A DNA stretch of 64,000 nucleotides from Strongylocentrotus purpuratus (Eukaryota > Echinodermata > Echinoidea > Camarodonta > Strongylocentrotidae). The notes beneath the pieces were generated by a model, which saw only the letters and a program-made list of their open reading frames with translations, made no database searches and was not told the DNA's origin. This document shows, piece after piece, positions 35,866 through 45,214 of this stretch. The stretch covers positions 33,942,280-34,006,279 of the forward strand of contig NW_022145603.1 in the NCBI RefSeq assembly GCF_000002235.5. Reading direction: 5' to 3'. Each line of letters opens with the position of its first letter. Position 1 is the first letter of the stretch. The position numbers and the translations under genes were made by a program.

Positions 35866-36840
35866 CGCACTACTTGTTCAGCCTGCTTGACACCATCCAC
35901 AGAGGGCTTGACAATTAGGGTGGCACTCTCGCTAACCTCTGCGTTGTGGATTTTTCTAAGGCTTTTGACCATGTCAACCACACCATTGTTATGAACAAGC
36001 TGATTGAGTTAGGTGTACGTTGATCACTCTATCATCTCTACTATCTGCAGCTTCCTTTCCAACAGAGCGCAGACTGTCCGCTACCATGGGAAATCATCTC
36101 AAGAACAAGCCATCACCTGTGGGGTACCCCAAGGTACTCGCCTCGGACCGGTCCTGTTTCTGGTCCTTATCAACGATGCAGCTATTGAAGGTGATAACCG
36201 ATGAAAATATGTGGATGACTTGACAATCGTGGAGGTCTTGAAGAAAACGCATCCATCTGAATTGCAGTCGCATCTATAGACTCTTTGATCCAATGGTGCA
36301 AAGACAACGACGTTGTCCCGAATGCTGCTAAGTGTAAAGCTATGCACATTTCATTTCTTCGCCAGCCCCCGCCACCCATCGTTCTTGACATAAACTCTAC
36401 CACACTGGAAGCTGTCTCATCCCTTAAGCTCCTAGGTTTTTTTCCTTCAGGATGATCTCAAATGGGATGGGCAGGTCAGCCGTTTGATCTCCAACGCTTC
36501 CAGAAGACTTTATCTCCTGACTAAGCTTCGGAAGAATGGTGTTTACCACCAAGGATCTTGCTACTATCTACATATTGTACATCAGGCCAGTGTTAGAATT
36601 TGCAGCACCTGTTTGGACATCAGGGATCACAAACAACCACTCTGTAAGCATCGAGCGAGCGAGTTCAGAGGAGAGCTCTCAGGATTATCACCTACCCTGA
36701 CTCTAGAACTTATGATGAACTGCAATCTCATCTTGGTGTCTCCTCTCTTAAAGAGAGACGCACATCCCTTTCTCTAAGATTTGCAGAATCACTTCTCCAA
36801 TCTAAGGTTAATCGACATCTCCTGCCTGAGAGCAGAGTCA
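35866..36840 (+). mobile_element. 5'-truncated LINE reverse-transcriptase fragment
   Basis: Translated across frames: VVDFSKAFDHVNH (about 35945), GVPQGTRLGPVLF (about 36120) and KYVDDLTIVE (about 36205) are reverse-transcriptase motifs of a CR1/jockey-type LINE. The YVDD box holds the catalytic Asp pair. The N-terminal endonuclease region is missing. Stops and frameshifts (for example before KYVDD) show that it is dead. The later part (36480-36700) keeps the thumb-like ASRRLYLLTKLRKNG. Confidence 0.85.
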
Positions 36841-36849
36841 ATTAATGAC

Positions 36850-37150
36850 TGTAGCCGCATTCTGTGAAATGCACTTGATTTGTCCTCGCCTACGGATGAG
36901 AACTACGAGGTACCGAAATTGCCCCATCCCATCTTTCACTCGATCCTTGAATAATAATAAATAGAGGCTTAGGTAATTATCAGTATGTTGTATGTCATGT
37001 ATTTCAGCAATAATATAATTATGAGCAATATTAACTGTCATGATGATTGGCACAGCAGGTTCTTCCATTCATTCATATTTTGATGTTGCATGTACTTTTA
37101 TCCTTCTTCTCACTCTCTTTTTCACTCCCATTCCCTCTCTCTCAGCTCTA

Positions 37151-37183
<33 letters not shown>

Positions 37184-38100
37184 TTGCTCTCTCTGCCTCT
37201 TCCTCTCTTCTTCCTCCTCTCTGTTTCTCTCTCTCACTTTCTGTCTCTCCCTCCTCCTCTCCACCTCTTTCTCCTCTGATGATGTTTTACAGTACAACAT
37301 TCTTTAATTATCTGCTATTCTTACTGTGACCAATAATACCTAAGTAATTCCATTGTTTTCATGTGCAATGTGTTTATACATTATACTGTACTCATATCAC
37401 ACTTGTGATTGCACACTGCCAAGACTCCAATTTTAATACTTTGTAATACTTGTTAATACTCACTATACCTTCATAATGGAATTTGTATTGCATTTTATCA
37501 CAATTTTCCAATGTTACAGTTAATTGAACTCACGTATCTGTATACATTTTATTTGTTTTGATGTAAACATTTATTCATTTTTGCTAACAATATTTCATAT
37601 CTTGTATTTATTTTTTTATTTTTTTGTTTTGTTACTACTTTAATGTTTTGATTTAAACATGTATTCATTGTTATATACCGTATTTGCTCTCATTTGCTAT
37701 GTTATCTTTATATATATGTACATATGTTTTTGAATGCTTTTTATATGATTGTATGTTTGATGTAAACTTGCATTTTTAGTCTTTGGACTTTTTGGCAAGT
37801 CATGAATAAAACCTTATTTGAAAGGAAAAAAAAGAAGATTTTGAGAGAGACGGGGAGAAAAAATTGGGAGAGAGAGAGGGGAGATAGATTGGCAGAGAGA
37901 AAGGAGGAAGAGATCGACATGATCGAGATAGGAGAGGGAATTCAATGGTGATACATTAGGAGAAAGAAAGAAAGAAATAGAGAGAGGAAAAGGGTGCTGT
38001 GATAGGGGGGGGGGGGACAAAGTCGACCAGATGAACACAAAGAAATTGTCTAGGCCTGCTAGAAGGTCAATTTTAGTCAATATATATATTTCATAGAAGT
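36850..38100. other. LINE-like 3' region and CT/GA tracts
   Basis: 37130-37280 is a CT microsatellite. 37290-37826 is AT-rich and ends aagtcatgaataaaacctta plus an A-rich run, which looks like a LINE 3' tail. 37830-38020 is GA-rich. No gene supported. Confidence 0.45.
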
Positions 38101-38139
38101 GGTGTACTGCCCTCCCTCCGCCCTTCCCGTGGTAATTTA

Positions 38140-38650
38140 AATCCGATACAGAATCCGCGTTCGGCTTGTTGGTGAGTGCGAGTTCTTGCGCTAGCCAAAA
38201 CGGCGGCGTGTGCGCTGGAGCAGAGCCATTGCGGTGTGTGTGCCGTAAACGGGCTGTGCTTCTACCTATATTCCATTTCATTAGTTTGCACCAGCTCGGT
38301 CCGCATTCAGCGACAAGCCCCGTGCCTTTTACACTTTAATGAATCGCTCGTTTCAAAAAGACAATTGGCACCGTTAAATCGGCCTTTGTTGGATACCGAT
38401 TTTCTACTCGATTCCGGCCGGGATAAACGCACGTGCTCCATGGGCTACGTTATCAGATTATAAGGATCAAAGAGCTAATTTAAGAAGATAAGCTAACGTT
38501 TTGTCGTGGAAGAAATTTTTGCACTGTTCTGTGCTTTGGGTTTGACAATCTCTAATTTTATTTTGAAGCAAGTGATCGTGGAATATATTTGCATTTGGAT
38601 GAATCAGAGCATGCACATTGGTTTATGTGACGGAAATCAGAACGAGACAA
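38140..38650 (+). promoter_or_regulatory. Candidate ANK-2 promoter and 5' UTR
   Basis: 38140-38460 is unusually rich in CpG for this window (gcggcgtgtgcgctgg, cggccgggataaacgc), and 38490-38640 matches the ANK-1 upstream region. No TATA box or initiator is convincing. A 95-codon frame at 38176-38463 has no recognised domain. Confidence 0.4.
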
Positions 38651-38651
38651 T

Positions 38652-41600
38652 ATGTCGAAATGTATCAGAACTCTCCACCTTGCATCACGCAATGGTCGTC
38701 TAGATGTTGTTCACGGAGCACCAGTTAGCAGGGTTGATAATGAAGGCCGGACACCTCTTCACTGTGCATCACGCGATGGTCATCTCAATGTTGTTCAGTA
38801 TCTCGTTGGCCACGGAGCGCCGGTTGACAGTGTTGATAATTATGGTCAGACACCTCTTCACTATGCATCACGCAGTGGTCACCTTGATTTAGTTCAGTAT
38901 CTCGTCGGTCACAGAGCATCGATTGGCAGTGGTGATAATGATGGTCAGACACCTCTTTACTGTGCATCGTACTGTGGACAGCTTGATGTAGTTCAGTACC
39001 TCGTTAGTCAAGGAGCACAGATTGGCAGCGGTGATAATTGTAACGAGACACCTCTTCACTGCGCATCACGCAATGGTTATCTCCTTGTAGCTCAGTATCT
39101 TGTTGGCCAAGGAGCACTAGTTGATAAGCTTGATAATGATGGTCAGACGTCTCTTCACGCTGCATCACGCAACGGTCATCTCCGTGTAGTTCAGTATATC
39201 ATTGGTCAAGGAGCACTAGTTGATAACCTTGATAATGATGGTCAGACGCCTCTTCACTGGGCATCATACTGTGGCCATCTTGATGTAGCTTTGTTCCTCG
39301 TTGCCCAAGGAGCACAGGTTGATTTGGGCGATAACGATGGTCAGACACCTCTTTACTGGGCATCTTACTTTGGTCATCTTAATGTAGTTCAGTACCTTTT
39401 TGGTCAAGGAGCACAGGTTGATTTGGGCGATAGTGATGGTCAGACACCTCTTCACTGTGCATCACGCAATGGTCGTCTAGATGTTGTTCAGTATCTCGTT
39501 GGCCACAGAGCACCAGTTAGCAGGGTTGATAATGAAGGCCAGACACCTCTTCACTGTGCATCACGCGATGGTCATCTAAATGTTGTTCAGTATCTTGTTG
39601 GTCAAGGAGCACAGGTTGATTTGGGCGATAACGATGGCCGGACACCTCTTCACAGTGCATCAAGCAATGGTCATCTCGATGTTGTTCAGTATTTTGTTGG
39701 TCAAGGATCACCGATTGGCAGGGGTGATAATGATGGCCGGACACCTCTTCACAGTGCATCAAGCAATGGTCATCTCGATGTTGTTCAGTATCTTGTTGAT
39801 CAAGGAGCACCGATTGACAGGGGTGATAATGATGGCCGGACACCTCTTCACAGTGCATCAAGCAATGGTCATCTCGATGTTGTTCAGTATTTTGTTGGTC
39901 AAGGATCACCGATTGGCAGGGGTGATAATGATGGCCGGACACCTCTTCACAGTGCATCAAGCAATGGTCATCTCGATGTTGTTCAGTATCTTGTTGATCA
40001 AGGAGCACCGATTGACAGGGGTGATAATGATGGTCAGACACCTCTTCAATTCGCATCAAACAATGGTCATCTCCCTGTAGTTCAGTATCTTGTTGGTCAA
40101 GGAGCACAGGTTGATTTGGGCGATAACGATGGTGAGACACCTCTTTACTGGGCATCATACTGTGGTCATCTTGATGTAGTTCAGTACCTCGTTGATCAAG
40201 GAGCACCGATTGACAGGGGTGATAATGATGGTCAGACACCTCTTCAATTCGCATCAAACAATGGTCATCTCCCTGTAGTTCAGTATCTTGTTGGTCAAGG
40301 AGCACAGGTTGATTTGGGCGATAACGATGGTCAGACACCTCTTCACTTTGCATCAAACAATGGTCATCTCCCTGTAGTTCAGTATCTTGTTGGTCAAGGA
40401 GCACTGTTTGGCAGGGTTGATAATGATGGCCGGACACCTCTTCACTGTGCATCACGCAATGGTCATCGCCACGTAGTTCAGTATCTTCTTGGTCAAGGAG
40501 CACTGATTGGCAGGGGTGATAATGATGGTCAGATACCTCTTCACTTTGCATCAAACAATGGTCATCTCCCTGTAGTTCAGTATCTTGTTGGTCAAGGAGC
40601 ACTGTTAGACAGGGTTGATAGTGATGGCCGGACACCTCTTCACAGTGCATCAAGCAATGGTCATCTCGATGTTGTTCAGTATCTTGTTGGTCAAGGATCA
40701 CCGATTGGCAGGGGTGATAATGATGGCCGGACACCTCTTCACAGTGCATCAAGCAATGGTCATCTCGATGTTGTTCAGTATCTTGTTGATCAAGGAGCAC
40801 CGATTGACAGGGGTGATAATGATGGTCAGACACCTCTTCAATTCGCATCAAACAATGGTCATCTCCCTGTAGTTCAGTATCTTGTTGGTCAAGGAGCACT
40901 GTTTGGCAGGGTTGATAATGATGGCCGGACAACTCTTGACTTTGCATCAAGCAATGTAGTTCAGTACCTCGTTGGACAAGGAGCACAGGTTGAGAGAAGT
41001 GCTAATAATGGTCAGACACCTCTTCACTTTGCATCACGCAGTGGTCATATCGATGTAGTTAAGTTTCTAATTGATCTCGGAGCACCGATTGACAGTGGTG
41101 ATAATGATGGTCAGACCCCTCTTCACTGTGCATCAGGCGATGGTCATCTCAATGTAGTTAAGTATCTAATGGAAGATCGCGGAGCACCGATTGACAGTGG
41201 TGATAATGATGGTCAGACACCTCTTCACTGTGCATCAGGCGATGGTCATCTCAATGTAGTTATTTATCTAATTGAAGATCGCGGAGCACCGATTGACAGT
41301 GGTGATGATGATGGTCAGACACCTCTTCACCATGCATCAGGCGATGGTCATCTCAATGTAGTTAAGTATCTAATTGAAGATCGCGGAGCACCGATTGACA
41401 GTGGTGATAATGATGGCCGGACACCTCTTCACTGTGCATCACGCAATGGTCATCGCCACGTAGTTCAGTATCTTCTTGGTCAAGGAGCACTGATTGGCAG
41501 GGGTGATAATGATGGTCAGACACCTCTTCACTTTGCATCAAACAATGGTCATCTCCCTGTAGTTCAGTATCTTGTTGGTCAAGGAGCACTGTTAGGCAGG

Positions 41601-42374
41601 GTTGATAGTGATGGCCGGACACCTCTTCACAGTGCATCAAGCAATGGTCATCTCGATGTTGTTCAGTATCTTGTTGGTCAAGGATCACCGATTGGCAGGG
41701 GTGATAATGATGGCCGGACACCTCTTCACAGTGCATCAAGCAATGGTCATCTCGATGTTGTTCAGTATCTTGTTGATCAAGGAGCACCGATTGACAGGGG
41801 TGATAATGATGGTCAGACACCTCTTCAATTCGCATCAAACAATGGTCATCTCCCTGTAGTTCAGTATCTTGTTGGTCAAGGAGCACTGTTTGGCAGGGTT
41901 GATAATGATGGCCGGACAACTCTTGACTTTGCATCAAGCAATGTAGTTCAGTACCTCGTTGGACAAGGAGCACAGGTTGAGAGAAGTGCTAATAATGGTC
42001 AGACACCTCTTCACTTTGCATCACGCAGTGGTCATATCGATGTAGTTAAGTTTCTAATTGATCTCGGAGCACCGATTAACAAGGGTGAAAATGATGCTGA
42101 GACACCTCTTCACTGTGCATCATTCAATGGTCATCTTGATGTTGTTAAGGACCTCGTTAGTCAAGGAGCACAGATGTATTCACCTAATCTTGGGTTAGTT
42201 AAGTACCTCTTTCATCGAGGAGCACGGGTTGATCTGCCTAATGAAAAGGGTGTGACGGCTCTTCACTATGCATCACGCAATGGTCATCAAAACGTAGTTC
42301 AGTACCCCATTAGTCAAGGAGTACATGTGCACCCTCCTACATGTACAGTGAATTTTAGGTACAGTTATTTTTAA
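38652..42374 (+). CDS. ANK-2: intronless ankyrin-repeat protein, 1240 residues
   Basis: One uninterrupted frame made almost wholly of about 36 ankyrin repeats (consensus DNDGQTPLHxASxNGHLDVVQYLVGQGAxID), with no signal peptide, membrane segment or other domain seen. A few repeats carry a 1-2 residue expansion (EDRGAPIDS, about 41170-41400). Two repeats (about 40925-40965 and 41912-41952) are shortened (DFASSNVVQYLV). The start at 38652 is the first ATG before the repeats (MSKCIRTLHLA); a start in an upstream exon is possible. The protein ends 25 residues after the last repeat-like stretch with an ordinary tail. Such proteins act as protein-binding scaffolds; the partner is unknown. A 987-bp in-frame internal duplication (329 codons) is present. 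Sister of ANK-1 at 25339. Confidence 0.82.
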   Translation: MSKCIRTLHLASRNGRLDVVHGAPVSRVDNEGRTPLHCASRDGHLNVVQYLVGHGAPVDSVDNYGQTPLHYASRSGHLDLVQYLVGHRASIGSGDNDGQTPLYCASYCGQLDVVQYLVSQGAQIGSGDNCNETPLHCASRNGYLLVAQYLVGQGALVDKLDNDGQTSLHAASRNGHLRVVQYIIGQGALVDNLDNDGQTPLHWASYCGHLDVALFLVAQGAQVDLGDNDGQTPLYWASYFGHLNVVQYLFGQGAQVDLGDSDGQTPLHCASRNGRLDVVQYLVGHRAPVSRVDNEGQTPLHCASRDGHLNVVQYLVGQGAQVDLGDNDGRTPLHSASSNGHLDVVQYFVGQGSPIGRGDNDGRTPLHSASSNGHLDVVQYLVDQGAPIDRGDNDGRTPLHSASSNGHLDVVQYFVGQGSPIGRGDNDGRTPLHSASSNGHLDVVQYLVDQGAPIDRGDNDGQTPLQFASNNGHLPVVQYLVGQGAQVDLGDNDGETPLYWASYCGHLDVVQYLVDQGAPIDRGDNDGQTPLQFASNNGHLPVVQYLVGQGAQVDLGDNDGQTPLHFASNNGHLPVVQYLVGQGALFGRVDNDGRTPLHCASRNGHRHVVQYLLGQGALIGRGDNDGQIPLHFASNNGHLPVVQYLVGQGALLDRVDSDGRTPLHSASSNGHLDVVQYLVGQGSPIGRGDNDGRTPLHSASSNGHLDVVQYLVDQGAPIDRGDNDGQTPLQFASNNGHLPVVQYLVGQGALFGRVDNDGRTTLDFASSNVVQYLVGQGAQVERSANNGQTPLHFASRSGHIDVVKFLIDLGAPIDSGDNDGQTPLHCASGDGHLNVVKYLMEDRGAPIDSGDNDGQTPLHCASGDGHLNVVIYLIEDRGAPIDSGDDDGQTPLHHASGDGHLNVVKYLIEDRGAPIDSGDNDGRTPLHCASRNGHRHVVQYLLGQGALIGRGDNDGQTPLHFASNNGHLPVVQYLVGQGALLGRVDSDGRTPLHSASSNGHLDVVQYLVGQGSPIGRGDNDGRTPLHSASSNGHLDVVQYLVDQGAPIDRGDNDGQTPLQFASNNGHLPVVQYLVGQGALFGRVDNDGRTTLDFASSNVVQYLVGQGAQVERSANNGQTPLHFASRSGHIDVVKFLIDLGAPINKGENDAETPLHCASFNGHLDVVKDLVSQGAQMYSPNLGLVKYLFHRGARVDLPNEKGVTALHYASRNGHQNVVQYPISQGVHVHPPTCTVNFRYSYF
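40410..42072. repeat. 987-bp in-frame internal duplication in ANK-2
   Basis: 40410-41085 reappears at 41397-42072, offset 987 bp (329 codons), with almost no base change. The segment includes the shortened DFASSN repeat, so that oddity was copied. Confidence 0.9.
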
Positions 42375-42426
42375 ATGCATGCCAGATATTTCATTTTTCC
42401 ACCTATCTCTGTTTTCTGCCATCCTA

Positions 42427-43535
42427 TTATTATTTCTTGTATACATGAATGATATTACTTGGGCTTCACAAATATCATTACAATGTATTTTATATGCGGA
42501 TGATTTAAGTTTAGATGGAATGATACGATTTAATGATGAGCTTCAAAACATTTCTCAATGGTTGTATATTAACAAATTTATCTTAAATGTAAAGAAAAAT
42601 AATTATACAATTTTCACAAACAAAAACATTACAACTGATGATGTTAAAGTAACAATTCATGGAAATGTTGCACAGCATTGTAATTCATTGACATTTTTTT
42701 GAATTAAAATTGATTATATAATGTCATGGCACGTACATATTGAAGCAATTTGTAATAAACTCTCGAAAGTAGTTGGTATTTTACACAAATTAAAACATTT
42801 TCCTTATAAGATTTTATGAATGACAAACAATGCATTGTTTTCATCACAATAAAGTTATTGCAATATTGTTTGGGCAAATTCAAATGATTGTTGTATGAAT
42901 AGATTATATAAATTACAAAAGAAGGCAAAACGTATTATCTCTGGATCCCATTATCTTGCACAAACAAAACCTATTTTTGTCCGTTTTAAATGTTTTAATG
43001 TAGGCTATTTGAATCGAATGATTATAATATTGTTTTATTTATGTTGTTATGTCATGAAGGTATTATCCCTCCTAGTCTTTCAAACAAATTTTTTTTTGAA
43101 TTTTTAAATACATTCATATGGAACTAGGAAATCGTCACATTTTTGTAAACCACTTATTAAAAATGTTGTCTCTAAAAATTCAGTTTTCTTTAAAGACCAA
43201 TTTTATGAAATGAATTACCTCGTAATGTTAAAGCAAGCCCACCTTTAAATACATTTACAAAGAGATACGAACAATTACGTTTTATGTGAATAGCATGTTA
43301 TCGGTTGTATGTATATGCAATCAGGTGTTAGGTAAGGTGTTAAGTGTTATAGGGTAAAATTCTTTATTATGTCGTAAGGGACCAGCGCCACATTAGACTT
43401 TAATATTCTTTCTTGCCGGTTTCCTCATTCGTATATATAATTGTATTTTGTGTTTATCTTTCGTTATGTCATTTTTATGTTCTTAACTTATCTGGAAATA
43501 TCAATGTCATGATTATGTATGTTTTTATGTGACAA
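42427..43535 (+). mobile_element. 5'-truncated LINE reverse-transcriptase fragment
   Basis: Begins within the reverse transcriptase (VYMNDIT), then CILYADDLSL with the catalytic YADD, SQWLYINKFILN, and, after frame breaks, LQKKAKRIISGSHYL. An AT-rich 3' part extends to about 43535, where block C begins. Related to the LINE at 62500-64000. Dead copy, inserted directly behind ANK-2. Confidence 0.85.
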
Positions 43536-43894
43536 ATGCAATATTACAAAATGTGTAAAGTTACGATGATACACCAACATGGTTATTTTGCCACACATAG
43601 TTAATAGATGGCTATATAGAATAGCTAATTCCAGGAAAGGAATGACGAGAACAATAGGTTATTGGTTTCCTGTCAATCATGAATTGTGTTGCTTATATTT
43701 TGGCATTCCATAGACCACATATCTTTAGTTTTGTGTAAAGAGATGAGCACTGATTTAGCCTATTGTTGTTTTATTAATCTAATCAAAAACCTATTTTATG
43801 CAAATTAGTTAAAATATGGGCTCTGTCTTTTGAATCATAGAAGAAAAAAACATAACCCATATTCTAATCAACAATTTCAGTTGAAAATGAAACT

Positions 43895-44594
43895 TGTTTT
43901 AACGAGGTCCTTGGGACCATGGAACTTTCCTCGTTATATCAGGAATCTTGTCATATCAGGGTAAAAAACAAAATAATATAAAGAGCTGGGACCAACAAAA
44001 TCACCTTCTTATAACAGATACCTCGTTATACCAGAGCTCTTTATTAAAGGTACTATGTCCCATTTGCAGGCCCAAAAAATGAAAAAGTTAAATTCCAACT
44101 GCATTTGCAATATAATATTTATTTAGAACTTCCCTAAAAAAAGGTGGGGCTTGAAAATGTCTTCAAGTGGGAAAATAATGACTATTAGTTGTCAAATCGA
44201 CTTTAGGGCTATAGAGCCCAAAAGTAATAGTCTTGATTTTCAGACAATTGTACCGAATGGTCATACGTTTTATGCTGCGCAAAGATTCAATCAGTTTAAT
44301 CTTGGCCATCACAAGAAGTGGGTTATTGATGTAGACAAATGCTCATGTACCCTTTACAACTCTTTTCATGTATGTTATTACCAAAGAAGAAAAAAAGCCA
44401 GTCAGTCACTCAATAGTGTCTGACAGTGAAGTCTAGCAAGTAAACGGGTTTCCTTGCATAATTTGAATATGAGGACACTGCTAACGTTTAAATTTCACAG
44501 ATAGGACATACATGACATATTCATTATTCCTGCAAAGTTCTACAGAATTTGAGGTTGGCTGCAAAAGGGACATAGTACCTTTAAGGTTCCACTG
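43895..44594 (-). mobile_element. CAGTGGAACC MITE split by a TTAA MITE
   Basis: 43895-44043 and 44585-44594 together match 2166-2335 in reverse (aacgaggtccttgggacc, agagctgggacca, ggttccactg). The middle is the element 44044-44584. Confidence 0.8.
44044..44584 (+). mobile_element. 541-bp TTAA-flanked MITE, uninterrupted
   Basis: TTAA-AGGTACTATGTCCC at the left and GGGACATAGTACCT-TTAA at the right. Full-length relative of the interrupted copy at 23542-24814, in opposite orientation. Confidence 0.92.
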
Positions 44595-45214
44595 GACATG
44601 TATCACAAATATGTTGCTTGCATAACAGAAGAATTTTTTTTTTTTTTTTTAAATCCCTAGGTATCTTTTAACAGACAATTTAATAATATTTTTCTTAATG
44701 TGTTCACAAAATGCATGAATAAAAATGACTGTGATTCTATGAAATCGAAGTAAATATCCATCTGGTATGTATGCATCAGACAATGTGAGATATGTGGACC
44801 ACTTTTATCTAGTAAAAATTTTGTGCCTGTTGATTTCCATGATGAATGATTCTGTAAATTTATGAAATAGTGCAAAAGGAGAAGAAAATAAAAGATATAT
44901 TTTGTTATAACTTATAAATAACTGTTTTGATTTTGTGATATGTTGCATTTTCAACTGTTCTCAATCAATAAATAAAGAGACATTCAGATGGAGATGGGGG
45001 AGTGAGATGAAGAAATACAGATCAAGAGAAAGGAAGATGATGATAAGGCGCATTTATACTGTCAAATACCTCATTTTGAAAAGTCGCGATGTTTCGCGCA
45101 CCCGTTTACACTTGTGCGGAAACATCACCTACTGAAAAGCTCAGTGATGTTTTGGCGTGTTTCAGTTGGTAATGCGCATGCGCGGCACTCCGATGAAAAA
45201 ACTTTCTTCTTTCT

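Larger units (their letters stand above)
43540..45020. repeat. Segmental duplication block C
   Basis: Matches block A from about 19450 and block B from about 31670 onward (cacacatagttaat, cctgtcaatcatgaattgtg, gatatgtggaccactttta). Interrupted by the nested MITEs at 43895-44594. Confidence 0.85.
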
